Shown here: in pieces, positions 26,101-39,281 of the stretch
How the letters are laid out: every line of letters starts with the position of its first letter
Numbering within the stretch: position 1 is the stretch's first letter
Origin: Lycocorax pyrrhopterus obiensis
Taxonomy: Eukaryota; Chordata; Aves; Passeriformes; Paradisaeidae
Length of the DNA stretch: 64,000 nt
Assembly: GCA_014706295.1 (NCBI GenBank)
Contig: JACSVZ010000007.1
Span: forward strand, 3,853,699 to 3,917,698
Reading direction: 5' to 3'
Translations under genes and position numbers: made by a program
Notes under the pieces: generated by a model
Database searches by the model: none
What the model was told of the DNA's origin: nothing
What the model saw: the letters and a program-made list of their open reading frames with translations, nothing else

Positions 26101-29100
26101 ATGAAGAAACTGTGGTTAGTGGATTTCAGTTTGCAGTCTTCCTTTCCAGGGGTCTATGAACTATTTAAAGAAGGGATCCACCAAAAAAAACAGTTATGAA
26201 AAACAGAGTAGTGCAAGGATGAAATATTTCGGTTACGGGCACTAAGATCTGGCAGAGGAAGAAACACGTTAACACTATTGCCTTCCCTCAGATAAAACTA
26301 CTTTTCCACAAATGGGCTTAAGAAATTACTAAAAAAAAAAAAAAAAACATTTCCTTCCTCCCGAGAGAAAACCAAGGGTTGACTTCATAACCAGGAGATT
26401 ATGAATTTTATGGAGACTGATAGTGGGAGACAGAGTCCTTCATTCCTTTAAGCTGTGTTCTAGAAAATTAAACCCAGGCCTTTCTGCAATGCTTGAAGGT
26501 GATGCTTTCCTGCTATGAAACAGGGCAGTCACTAAAATAAAATTATTGTAAAGTTCCAGCCCAGTGGTCTAGGCAACAGCAGCCCTGAAGGGAACATGAC
26601 CTTATGCAGAGAATGGGGAAGAGAAATGCTGCCTATATTTGTGAATTGAGCTTCAATTTGTCTACCTCTGATATTTTAACCTTTGATACTTCTTGATATT
26701 ATAAGTAAACGAATTTACTCCCTCAATTTACACTAATCAAATGCACACACCTTCTATTGTTTAGACATAAAATTGAAATGTATCATTTATGAGGTTTAAA
26801 GTCATAGGCTGAGCTGAACTTAGAGCGACTTTCCTCTCACACACGAGTACAAACGTTTTATTTGCAGTATGATAGGAAATGTAGTGCTAGATGGGTTGGT
26901 TCTCATCCTGCAATAGTGTGCAAGTGAGTACCTACTGCACATTCTTCTACTTCTTTCTCCCTAAACAGCCCCATATTTTCTGCATCCAACACAACTCACT
27001 GAGTTACAGTAGCTGTGTTTACTTGAATGGGTCCACGGGAAATATCATAAGTGCTTCTGCATGTGTCCCAGACCATGTATGTTTCCTGGCAGAGTCAAGA
27101 TTAATGAGTTACATTTTTAGAAGCAGTATTACTCATTTGGGCTGTTTGCTTTCATTTTTTAATGAGGTAACGTTCTATCTTTGTACCTTCATTTCCATCC
27201 TATGAATTAATCATAAAGATTAATTCATACAAATGAATGTTATCCATACAAATGCTCTCAATGTTTTTCTAGTTTAGATACAATTTCAATATTCATTATT
27301 ACATTCAGTTATCAAGAAATCACTTCTGCATCACAGCTGTATTCCACCTACAAAAGTGAGCAAGAAGGTGAAGACAACTGCACAAGTCTGGGTATTTCAC
27401 AGAAAGAAATAACATGGATTGTGTTGATCTGTTCATAAGGCAAAAAAGAATGAGAGGCTGAGCGTTTTAATAACCTGCTAATGACACCAACTCATTTAAT
27501 TTTGACAGGGAATGCATCTTGGTCAGCTGTTGCTGATATTATACTACACTTTTTTTCTGCGGTATTCTAGTAACTTGCTGCAGTTTGTGCAGTGTTCTGG
27601 TAACATAATGTTCCTACAGGTGCTGAGTAGGAAGATTACGGTGGGGGATGTGATGGATCTCTTTCTGTGGAAGCACAAAGATCTGTGTGTCTGTCTGACA
27701 GCTGTGGAGTCTTATGATTACCTCCAGAAGCAATTGTGCGCTTCGGTCTTGGTATTGCTATTTCTTCAAGGTAGTAGTGATACTGTGTGTCACCATTTCT
27801 GTGGCTATCTCAGTGTGTGACCCCAGATCCAGTGAACTCAGTAGCTCTTCCAAACGCAGGAAACACTGTTTTTCAGCAGTTTTTATTAAAATAGCAACTG
27901 CAGTCACAGAAAGTCCTTTTATTCTGCAGTTAGTGAATCTCCTTCAGAAAACTGTAGGAAAATTAAAACCAGGCACTCTGGTTAAACAAGAAAGTACATT
28001 CCTTTTTCACAGTTGGATGCCTAATACAAACTGAAAGGAAAGTCTGAAAACAAATTAAATGAGAAAGAATTTTTAAGGATTATAATTTTTTGCCTAAATG
28101 GTTATTCAAATCAGGTTCCTTTGCCTAATGATTACATTTTTATTTTTATACTTATACTCTCACACGCACGTATGATACATAGAAAACCTACCACGACAAG
28201 TTATTGCCTCCAGTTTCAAATTATTTGTCAGAAAAGATGACTGTCAAACTCAATGCATTAGTTTGTTCCTGCTCTATTCTCTAGCATAACTGGGATTAAA
28301 ACATGCTCAGTGCACCCTTTCAAGCACCAAGAAGTAAGCACACTGTTTATCAAGTCACCTACAACTGACACATTTTAGAGGGTTTTAAGATGATAAAGGG
28401 ACTACTGCTGTAATGAGGGGATGTTTTATGAAATGACAGATCCATTTCTGAATGTACAAACAGTTCCAGCAGCCAGAAAGGACACACTGTCTGTAATACA
28501 CCTGAAACAGGGAGGGATAGTGTGAGCACAGGCGTGCTGCCACAGGGATAGAGAGAACTACAAACCTCAAGGTGCATGGCTTACACCATGACATAACAAA
28601 ATGGCCTGAAGCAACCATCTAGTTAAAACACCTTATGAGTATGTCATTAAACCATCACTTACTATCTTCTTCCTGCCAATTTCGTCTATGTTTAATGGTA
28701 CATCAGGCAGGAAAAGGTAGCTTCTACACAACCCAAACTTGACTCATTGTACCTACTTCTTTATACAGCAGCCTAGAAAACAAGACAGGAAAATGTGATT
28801 TAATAAGACAAAACTTATGCTTTATGATATAAATCTTTATCCTCTCTTGGCACTGAACCTGGACAAGGCAGTTGCATGTTTTTATGTCCTGGTTTGGCTG
28901 TCCCTCATACAGCCATACTTAATTCCCATGTTTTACAGTGAACCTTGATGAGTATAAGGCACTTGGAAGTCCTTGGATGAAAGACTTCATATGACTGTCA
29001 TTTAACAGCATTTGAATTGTTGGTAACTCAGTACTCACGAGTCATAAAATAGGGACTTGGTTGCTGTCAGCTACAGTTAATCTTCTGGGGGAAAAAAAAG

Positions 29101-29404
29101 TTCATATAAGGAGAAAAAAAAACCCAGGAAAAACATTAAGAAAAATACTGATTTCTAAAACTGAGCATTACATCTTTTATTACAAAACTTACAGATGGAA
29201 ATATTATCTGACTTTATTAACTGATAATTACTGAAGACAGATCATTTGTGAAACTTTCCTGTTGAGTAATTTTTGTTATCATAAAAATACCATTATTATT
29301 CCTACTGACTTCTCTCAGCAGCATCTGCAAAGAGATCAAAGAATGATTTGGTACTGGAAGCAAAATGGCTACAGCCAATATTTGGACTCTTCATTTTAGG
29401 AAAG

Positions 29405-29728
29405 ATGGATGAGAAAACTCAATGCAGTCTGTGTGAATGCACCAAAAAGCACTGTCCATCTAACGTAATTGATCAAAAAATTACAGTCAGAAACAAAAAC
29501 CTAAAGACGAGATTAAGTAATAATTTGTGTATCAGTATCATGGTGATGTGGCATCATACAGACCTAGGCATTACAAATATTCCTTATCTTTGTACTGACT
29601 ACCTTTGTCAACACTGTCATAGAGGAGGAATTCATATTCTGATTTGTCTTTTAGCACAGAATCAACACATGCACACAGAACTTTATTACAGATGTGGGCA
29701 GACAAGAATGGAAATATTGCAATCTTAG
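29405..29728 (+). other. Unassigned Cys/His-rich open frame (108 codons from ATG)
   Basis: An open frame with closely spaced cysteines (CSLCECTKKHC, and later YLCTDYLCQHCHRGGIH). The spacing does not match a zinc-finger class I can name. There is no promoter, splice context or relative in the window. It is most likely a chance frame, noted only for its composition and length in AT-rich DNA. Confidence 0.1.
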
Positions 29729-30629
29729 AGTAGTTTCTCTTATCATACTATCTTTTTCCTATTGAAGGTAGCAAAGCTAAAACATCATGAGGCTCAAAGA
29801 GGTTGGGGAGAGGGAAGAGAGAGAGACATCTGCTTTACATTCATAAATTCTTTGTTCTTAAAGAACTGCAAGTAGCATAAATTAATATGATTTAGTGTTC
29901 ATTAACACAGGGTAATGGGACATGTTGTACACAAATTATGGTCAAAAAGCTAAATGAGCATTGAGAGGTTAGGCACCCTGGTGTCAGAAAGATTTATGCC
30001 TAGTATCTTACATTCTAAAGTTTTAAAGATAAAACCCAATACTCCATGGGCTGTTATTGCAGAACAGAGTGGTGAAGTTCAGCATCGTATTTGTCCATTT
30101 GGTTTTCACTCTTCCTCAGTGGCTCTGTCCCTGTAGTGATGTCTAAATGGTAGTCACCGCAGCACCAGATCCTGTAAGTCACATTCCAAGCCCATGGTAA
30201 GACAAGACCAGTTATGTATCAAAACTCCTTCTTTCCCTGATTTCTATAGTCCATGAAAGAAAGAAATCCAGGCAACAGACCAGAAAGAGTACAGTGACTG
30301 GGGAACTAAGACTGTAGGCAAACCACACAGCTTGGGTGGTACCTGAAGTTTGCAAAAGGCACAAACAACAACCTTGGAAGCACCATTTAAGTATTATCCA
30401 CACACTTCTTTTGGGTCCCCTTTCTTAGGACAACTGTGAACTTCTTGCTAAGTAAACATCCCACTAACGTAAATGGGAGTTAGAGCAGGAGGATTGTTCT
30501 CCAATCATTTCTGGGATGCTGGAATTAACAGGCTTCCACATGCTCTGCCCCTGTAGCTGACACAGCAAGGCCACACAGCGAGGAATATTTGCTGAATGCT
30601 GTAAATACAGAGAGACTCAGAAAAGGAGA

Positions 30630-31008
30630 CGGATGTGTCGCTGTTTTCCCCATGGATGAGTAGAGAAACAACACGAAGTCCAGGCTCAGGGATAAATGGA
30701 CGCGCTTTAATGAATTCTCAGAAGGCTTTTATATGTTAGTTCACAAAGTGTATTAAATGGCATAAGGTAATTGGTTTTTTGGCCATCTACCCCTTAAGGG
30801 GATTGGTCAAGTTCTAAGACACCCATCTACGAATGTTTTTCTAGTTAGAACCATAACAATTCTGCCAAACAACCTGCAGCTGCAAGAAGTTTACAAAACT
30901 GTAACATTGTTTTGAGTTACTTGCATGGGAAAGACAGAACTCTCACAAAAATGCTGCAGAGAGCTGAAGAAATTCTCTGCTGGAGCTTTTTCAGCATCCA
31001 TACCGATG
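30630..31008 (-). mobile_element. Solo LTR, family A copy 2, antisense, with imperfect 6-bp target duplication
   Basis: The LTR spans 30636-31002 (367 bp) on the minus strand, starting TATGGATGCTGAAAAAGC (first dinucleotide TA, decayed from TG) and ending AAAACAGCGACA. Flanks are CGGATG (30630-30635) and CCGATG (31003-31008), which match at 5 of 6 positions. It aligns along its length with copy 1 at 6129-6493, with scattered substitutions. No internal viral sequence adjoins, so it is a solo LTR. Confidence 0.85.
30706..30734 (-). promoter_or_regulatory. LTR A2 TATA box and poly(A) signal
   Basis: The minus strand has ATATAAAA (complement of 30727-30734) followed by ATTAAA (complement of 30706-30711), the same arrangement as copy 1. 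Confidence 0.55.
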
Positions 31009-32310
31009 AGCATCCTCTCTCCCTGCATACATCAGGCTGAAGGGATGAGTGGTTGTTTCCTGAACAAGCTCTGCAGCTATCAGGACATAAGGTAATGCAG
31101 TGGTTCAGGGTATTCATTTCCATGAACTGAAAGTCAACTGTTCACCCTGACTTCTGACTCCAGCTGATGAATTACCTTGTCGGCAGTGCCTGATCTATAA
31201 ATAAACACAACATCTGTTGGAATGCTAGGTCTGAAAGTCTGGCTGAATAAATCACTCTCCAGAAATTCCCAAAGCTACTAACACTCTTTCCACTGCCTCT
31301 GTCCCTTCCCCTTCTCTGCCATGCATATATCCATCTTCTTTCCCATCCAGTGGGAGTAATTTTTGTGTTCTTGCTGTCTCTTTTTCAATTTGTCAAAGGC
31401 ATACCTTCAAGAATAAATAGGAAGACCCTCACAATTTAAGAAGAAAATTCTTGGGTTTCCACAGGGTTTGAAGTTTGTCTCCTGCAAGTTCATATTCTCC
31501 TCAGTAAAATATGAGACTTAATGAGATTAAATGTCTGTGACTATAGAGGAAAGAGTTGAAACCAGAAAGTGCTTGATCCCAGATGCAAACATCAGGCAAT
31601 GCAGCACCATGTTTTGAAAGAAACACTTCTGGTTTAAGATCATCATTCAAATGACAGGTCTACTACAAACAGCAGAAGAAGTTTTATGAAATAATATTGT
31701 TTGATATCGAAAAGAAAAAAAAAAATCACCACCCCCAAAGTTAGCATCAGGATCACATATGGTTTTGATATTAACCTGAAAATTTGATAGGGACACCATC
31801 TGTGCAGATGCAAGTATCAGATGGTCATTTTTATAATCTATGATAAATCAGAGCAGAAGCTTTGATAAAAAATCACTTCAGTTAAAGATTCAGGGCTAAA
31901 AGAAGTTCTGCAGCTGCTTAAGTCTTCTGGCCTTGATGCTACATTGAACAAGTGCAGTCTTAAACTGCAGCCCAGCTTCCCAGGTAGCAGAAACTCATTA
32001 CTTCTCTTTCTTTCTGAAAGAACAGAAAATACGACATTTTAAATATTTTTGGTAACAACTGATGCAATTTAGCATCCCACTGTACACATTTTACCTTTTG
32101 ATTTCAAAAGCTCATTTTTTAATGTTTTTTCCCAACAATTTTTTTTCTGACTTTCTATAATACATTCAGAATGTAGATTAAAATACTGAAAAATGTTTAA
32201 AAATGATAACATTATCCAGGTTTCAAAGTATAATGCAAGAACTCATTTCCTCATTAGGAATTTTAAATTGCATGTGCATTTTTCACTCTACTGAAGAACT
32301 TCATATGCAA

Positions 32311-32390
32311 CTTTGAAATACATTCCATTGACCTATTACAACAATTAAACCTTTGAAATACATTCCATAGACCCATTCCAACTATTAAAC
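32311..32390. repeat. 40-bp tandem duplication
   Basis: Two adjacent 40-bp units (32311-32350 and 32351-32390) starting CTTTGAAATACATTCCAT and ending ATTAAAC, differing at only a few positions. Confidence 0.95.
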
Positions 32391-32986
32391 TTTAAAATAG
32401 TTAATGAGGGAAGAATTATTTATAACGTAGCCTTTGGCAGCAGGAATCCTAAACAATTTTTGAATCAAGCTTTATGACTTTAGAAGGAAAAAAAAAAAAA
32501 AGAAAGAAACCTCTGAAGCCAAAGGGATAAAAAAAGGAAAGTGGAGATACTTTTTTCTATGAAAGTACTGACATTTATGTTCCTATTGGTTGCCTTTGTC
32601 ATTTTAACAGCAGCTCTTGTACTTTACACTGAAGGCCTTTGATGCACTTTGCCAACCATAATGAATACATCTTAATATTCCTCTGAAGCAGCAAGGTAGT
32701 GTCCTCAAACTTAGGATGAGAAAATTACACAAATACACAGAAAGGATTTCTGACCCATTTGTCGAATGCATTGAGCCACTGAATCAGACTGTGGGCAACT
32801 TTAAAGTCACCTAAAAGCAAGTTGTCAGGCCAGCTCAGTGACCACAATTAGAACACAGGAGAAAGACCTCCCCAGGAAGCTGGGATGCTGTCTATTCTTG
32901 TAAGCACTGCCATCATGAAAGGAGCTACTGCCCCATTTAGGAACATAGTTCCACATCTTTACCTTCTTGAAAATATCTTTCATCCA

Positions 32987-33021
32987 AATATATATTTTAT
33001 ATATTTTATATATTTATATAT
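32987..33021. repeat. A/T-rich simple repeat (TATATATTTTA-like)
   Basis: Repeated TATATTTTA units forming a low-complexity tract. Confidence 0.85.
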
Positions 33022-36000
33022 GAAATATTATCATTCTACCTATTGTAAGTCAATAACTTCCATGGAAAACTGACTCAGGAGGAAAAAAGTAGTGTTATTC
33101 CTGTGATGCTCATATGGCAGAATATAGGACTATGAGGTAGGAAATAGAATGCAGAAGAGACAAGGCTACTTTTGCATTTATTTACATTTATTTAATGCAT
33201 TATAGGCTTTCAGAGGCATTGTGTGGTGTGACAAAGAGGTGAACAGTAAAGCACATCCAACTAAACTCTCCTTCCTTTCCACCACTTGAATGACACAAAT
33301 GAAGCACATGCTCTGTCCCCAATACTTGAGGAACTTGGGCACAGGCTGTTAATTAACCTGTTCCAGGCACTGAAAATTCTCTGTGCATTAAGTGATTTTT
33401 TTTACTGCTAATAATTTAATTGAAAGATGAACAGGAATGAAATGTAGTAAAATTCAGTTTCTGACTGAATTTTCAGTCAATGTTAAGTCAGTTTCTCCCT
33501 TGTGTTGCAAAAAGGCAGTGTGTTTATCGCTGTGAAGATTACAACAGGGTAGGTGGTAATCCCTGCTGGACAGCCTGGTTCTAAAATAGCAAAGCATCTT
33601 TTTATTTCATGCTACTTATGCTGGACTGATTTAGCCTATTCATGGCTTACGCACTAAGTTTAATCCTCAGAATTCTCAAAACAAACAGTCCATAATTCTC
33701 ACATGAAATGCTGATTTTTTTCAAGTGCAACTGAAGAGATTATTCCAACCCTCACCCACGTCCCACAATGCACTGCAGAAGTCAGAAAATATGTTCTGAT
33801 ACTAAAAAGATTAGACTCTGAAAACATCAAGGTGTAATTTCAACAGGATCATCCCGCACATTCCTTCAAGGAAAGATATAAGGAAAGGAATACAAAAGGT
33901 GACAAATGATGTAAAGCTGAAAATCTTCTTCCAACTCTCTGGACCATCGATATTTCCACGCAGGAGGACCCAACAGAGGAGCAGCCAGTAGTGGTGGAGA
34001 GAAAGCACTATTGAAGGACCACCTTGTCTGGACAAAATTCCTATAGGAATTGCAGAGAAGACAGGGGCTGTTTCATGCCAGTGGAAGCTATTTACTCCAC
34101 ACATTCAAAAGCTGGAGCCAAAGTTATGTCTTACAGAGAGCCATTCATTCCACAATTTCACCAATAGAGAGCACTTGACTAATGTAAGCGTATGAAATTG
34201 GCTTCAGCTGGCAGCCACATTAACCACTTGGCAAACAACAAGGATTTAGAGACATTACTGCCATTTTCTTCCCAGAATTCTGTCTATATTCCATCAAACC
34301 TTGGCTCCATGACATCCAGATGTAATTAACCAGCTGGTGAGTATCCGTAACTGTTCAGCATCATGCCTGTTCCAGGCTTCAAAACCTATCTGGGATTCTG
34401 GGAAAAGTACTTAGAGTCACATTCATATAACCAACACTGCACAGAGTTGTATCAGCATTCACTTGGGCATCAAAGCCTACAGGTGTAGTCATGCCTTTGA
34501 GTTTTACAACGTAGCTATACCTAAAAGGAATGTTACTAGAAGGTGGACAATATTTTCAGGGTTTCAGCTGTAAAGTCAAGCTCAGGGTTGGTGATGTGTG
34601 GTATCAAAACATCTGAAGAGCTCTTCAGAGCACAATAATTTTACGCACAAAAATCATAATTAAGAAAAATAACTTATCAATCACACTAAAATATGCAGTC
34701 CCAACTGACATTTCTTTTCTGTTTATGACCTTCCGTCACATCTTAGCCAATTTATTTGCATTCGACAAACTTATTCTTCTTTGCTGGAGAACAGCAGTAA
34801 TGGTGGCTGCACATTAGGGTCAAAAATCTAAATTGTCCTGCAAAAAGGAAGAGAAAGAAATGACTGAGGTATCTATTGTAATATTTACCTCCATTCTTAT
34901 GATTTATTTCTGATCTGAATGTTACTGCACAGTGTTCCAGGTCAATTCTTGGGCCACAAGTCCCACCATTAGTGCAAATAAGGTCTACTAGTACAAATTC
35001 ACTGGAAAATTTGAAAGCTGGATGAATTTGCTGGCCTCATGGACAAAATTATATTACTAATAAAGTTCATTGCTTAATCATAATGTCTCAGCACTCATAT
35101 GCAGAATAGAGTTCATTTACATTCTTCTCAATTTTCTCTCCAAATTAATTTGCCCTCTTTACGTTCATATATCGTCCACATTTTGTAATTTATATTACTG
35201 GAAAAAGTGGTAACCAAATTCACCATCAGAGTTTATTTCCTTCATGAGCTTTCATTTGTTCCCTTGTCTACCTATGTGAGCTCAAGCTCAGGGGAATGCA
35301 TTTTTAAAGAATATATGTTGAACTTACGGAAAAGTGAAAATCCTTCAAACTACGGGTGATTAAGAGACTTCATTTTTCCTTAAAGTTTTGGCCGGTTACA
35401 AGCAACACCTACCCAGTTCCTAACCACATTATTACAGACTACATTAACACCTCATTTTACGTTGCTTAAGCTTGACTCCTCCTCTCAGACATACGTGTGG
35501 CTGTGTCCACATGGGCTGCAGGGACAGAGTTGGAGTATAAACCAGCCTCTCTCCCTGTCAGCCCTCTCCTGCTCAGTGTCTGTGTCATTGCCTGGAGACA
35601 CTGTTGGACCACTTCAATCTAAATTCAGTGTCTGCCAACTAGTGAGCAATCAAAAACTGGGCATGAGCATTAGTTAAAACACTGTGCCAACTAGGCAATA
35701 TTGAGGTCTATAACAAGTACAATTTTCTTCAAGAGGCAGACATGGCTTCTGAACAAATCTCCTTCTAAATAGTCACTAAAATGTTTAGCCTTTAAATTCA
35801 ACAAAAATGATGTCTTTGCACTTCTGTAGTGCAGTTCTGAGATTCCTCTATAACCACTTCTTATCCCTCTGGGAGCCACAATTTTCTCCTTCACAGAAAA
35901 GTAAGGTCACTTTGAACTTGCAAAACAAGCTGTAATCTCAGCCAGTGATCATCACAGTTCTACATTTAGTTACATCTATGCCAGGCCATTTTTATCCAAT

Positions 36001-36106
36001 TCTCAGGCTCTAAACTAAATATGGGTAATGCTCATGGTAATCCATCAGGTGTTTGGGTTCTGCTTTCATTGTTACTGCTCTTGGTTTTTTCCCCCATCAA
36101 TCTATA

Positions 36107-36751
36107 ATGAGTGATCAATGGTGGTTTCTCAGGATTTCCAAGGCATACAGCATTCCTCTGCTAGAGGACTCCCAGAGTTACAACTCAGCCTCAGCACTTC
36201 CTCCCTGCATAAACCTTCTAACGTTTCCAATGCTCTGTGTCTGCACTAACAATTACGGCAACAATAACAGCTACCACCTGCACCATCAGCAGCTCCTCCT
36301 GAGCCTCTGGCTACTTGCTGGTATCAAATACATTTTTTGTAACGTGGCTGATAATGCACAATTTAACAGCCTTGCATTACAAAATAGCTCGCATCATCCG
36401 CGCTGCCTGGAAACTCAGGTTTCCAGTTCCTTTCCTTACAGGATTACAAACGTGGAACAAAGGAGAACCAGAGGTAAGTTCATGCTCGAGGACGGCCTGC
36501 CTTCTGCCAGTACACAGCAATGTATTAACTTACTGGTAACATCACCTTGTTTACTCACTATTTGTTTCCGTATCAAAGGACTCTCTATGCTATATAGCAC
36601 CTGCATGCATGGCAGAAGGGAAGTCAAATCTTGTCATCCAGTTACCACTGGGATCCGTACAACTCCATGTGGTTTAAGTGGACATCCACAAATACTAAGA
36701 TTTAGGAATTCAATTACTGTCCTTAATGCAAGTGCCAGTAGCAAGTTGTGA
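36107..36751 (+). other. Longest open frame in the window (214 codons from ATG), unassigned
   Basis: The frame is open further upstream to 36053, and 214 codons run from the first ATG (MSDQWW). The AT-rich background makes a run this long unlikely in any single place, though 64 kb in six frames gives many chances. Translation shows a low-complexity Asn/His/Gln/Leu stretch (YGNNNSYHLHHQQLLL) and no domain I recognise. Strong splice-like signals at 36441 and 36474 cut through it. No start context, promoter or relative supports it. It could be chance, a decayed exon cluster, or a lineage-specific frame. Confidence 0.15.
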
Positions 36752-39039
36752 TAACACCAGTAAAAGTGAAAGATGTGCTTTGCCCATTTGACCAGAGTGA
36801 TTAAAGCACAGAGTGTTAATGTCAGAATTTTATCTCTGGTTCAAGAGATCAGCATTTACTTGATGCTAGCCCAAAGAATGGTTTGTCGTTAATGCTCTGA
36901 ATAAGAAACTTGTCAGAGTGTCCCAAATTACCCACAAAACCGTTTGGATCAGTATTTCAGATACCTAAGAACAGCAACAAAAAATAAGGGATATCAGGCC
37001 ATTATAGAATAAAGTACCAATGATAGATTAAAAAATTCCATTTAGTTCTGTGGGATCCATCCACCAGGCACACTGAAAAAACCAGAATTTTCTTAGTAAA
37101 AGCTTCAGTGGATTTATGAATGAAGTTTTTCATGACTGACATATCGGAGTTCTTCCAAATCATTACAGCACACAAGCGAAGTGCAGCCAACATTGTCCAT
37201 AGTACTTAGCTGTCCAAAAACCTTTTAGGAAAATCCTTCATCAGAAGTGGTAAGGTAATGTAAGTAGTAATATAGGTTAAGCAAACAAAATTAAGAGGAG
37301 GAAAGCAGTTTATAAAAGAGGAGATTCCAAGGATTAATTTGGAAATTCATTTGCAATACCCAGAAAAATAATTTTGCTGTCTCTCTGAAATGGGAAGCAG
37401 AGAGGAACAAATGGTGATATTCTTTTAAAGTCTGCACATAATTTAACATTGCACATTTATGTCACTTCACTCATGTCACCAGAAAATACCTTAGGGTCTG
37501 AACTGCATCTCTCTCTTAGTCAGCCAAGCACAAGAAGGCGCTTCACTCACATTTTGCTTTTCAGATTGTAGATGTCACATAGTTTCCAAATACTCTAATC
37601 CATGAACTCTTTTAATGCTCAAACAGAGGATGCTGACAGCCCCAGAGCCAGTGGGGTCAATCTGGACTCCAGATGGGTGATTCAGAGTCAAAATGCCTCT
37701 TTAACTTCTCTTCTTAATAAACACACATAAACCCTTGCCACAGTGCTGGGTCCTAAGAGGGTATCAGCAAAAGAGCAAATGCATACCATAGGAGAATCTA
37801 AACAAGCAAGTTTGCCTGGTAAGGAAAGGAAGTGATTGTACATAAAAGGCTGGGACATAAATAAAGTATTTTTATTTTAAAAGAAAACCAAATATATTTT
37901 TAATTTAACTAATATTTGTTCTAAAATTGTATTTTTGTAACTAATTATATCAGTGTGGAAAAATGCATAGCCTGCACAACCTCTGTAACTGGTTTCTCTC
38001 CTGAAAACTGTAAAAAGAGAACAAAAGTCTCACCTAAAACCAACACATAGCGACCATTAGTTCATAGCATTATTGTAAGAGGATGTCCAATGTATAAAAT
38101 TTCTCTGAAAAATCCATTTCCCTTAAATTTCTTATTTTAAACTAGTAATTAAGCACAGTTCAGGCCTTTATGAGACACAAGTATTCTGGTTAGTCACAGT
38201 AATAGAGGTAGAAAGAAAATGTCTCACAGAAAAGTGGCACAGATTTGTTATCTTATTTTTCTTCTCCCACTTCATTGTTTAGGAAGTACTGTAGCAATGT
38301 ACTAAGGCCTTAGATTTTAGATTCTACTATCAAACCATTTTCTTAAGCAGGGGCCAAATGCATTGATATAAAAAAATAAATTGAACTTGTTTAAATATGA
38401 GCTCAGGAAAGTGTTTCTATAGCAATGAAACTTGCAGCAACGATTAGGCAAAACCTGCTGGTATTGTCACCACTCCCTGAGTGGTAACAGAGATTACCAC
38501 TGAGATTGTAACAGAGGTGTCAACTTCATCTTAGCCATCTCTAAAATTATTTATCCAGAACAAATCTAGTTGTTTCTTTTTGCATAACACCTCTGAGCTC
38601 AGCCTTTTCTCTTACTTCATACTGCTGAAGCTGAAACACAGATCACCATTTTTTCATCTTCATATATGCAACACCTTAGTCTCTCATTGTGACATGCCCT
38701 GACCATTTGCAATGCAGTTACTTTCACACAACAAAATGAATCTTCTTGGCTGCACCCCCATGCCACCAAAAGATTGCTCTCTTTTTCAGTCTATCACAAA
38801 CTCCTGATCCAAAGAGTTTTATATTGAATGTACTTTCTAGTTTATAGTACAGTATAGCCTGTGGTCTGAGCATGGGCTCTTGAGTCATTTCCATCTCTGT
38901 TTAAGCCAGCTGTCATGATCTATCAGTTCAGCTTTCTTTCAAATTGTCTCTCACTTTCCACTGTCTTCTAAATGTGGGATGAATTCATTACAATACCTTG
39001 TCAAATTAATCTTTTGATGGCACCTTTCTACTGGTGCCC

Positions 39040-39281
39040 ATCAAGCCTGAGAATTACCAGCTTTAGGGTGGGCCTCTGGGAAGCAGGCTTTGTGCTTCCA
39101 GGTGAAATGGGGTGCCATGTCCAGGGCTGAAAAGTCAGCAGGCAGATGCAGGGGACTTGCTCAGCGTGCATTAAATGGGATCTTCACGCGTGCATAGGGG
39201 TGTCCTTCCCCTGAGCCCTGGGCACAGCTGTGCAAGGGCAGCGCCTGCAGCGTCCCTGTGCCCTGTGTGCCTGCCCTGCGC
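39040..39281. other. GC-rich segment left of LTR A3
   Basis: Base composition becomes GC-rich with several CpGs (for example near 39188, 39240 and 39280). The same composition resumes right of the LTR at 39628-39790, so the LTR inserted into one GC-rich block. The identity of the block is unknown: an older repeat or a regulatory island. Confidence 0.4.

Larger units (their letters stand above)
16751..30629. other. Long AT-rich non-coding stretch
   Basis: About 13.9 kb without a recognisable gene or transposon. It holds microsatellites at 17495-17524 and 23126-23142, a 17-bp A run at 26331-26347, and many short open frames lacking domains. Ancient unrecognisable repeats and conserved non-coding elements could be present but cannot be called by eye. 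Confidence 0.55.
31009..39281. other. AT-rich non-coding stretch
   Basis: No recognised gene or mobile element. It contains a 40-bp tandem duplication (32311-32390), an A/T simple tract (32987-33021) and one unusually long open frame (36107-36751), listed separately. GC content rises visibly after about 39040. Confidence 0.55.

Noticed and set aside
28885..28905. Sequence resembling the start of the ERVL-like LTR (TGTCCTGGTTTGGCTG)
   Set aside because: The similarity stops after about 16 bases and no other LTR block follows; probably coincidence.
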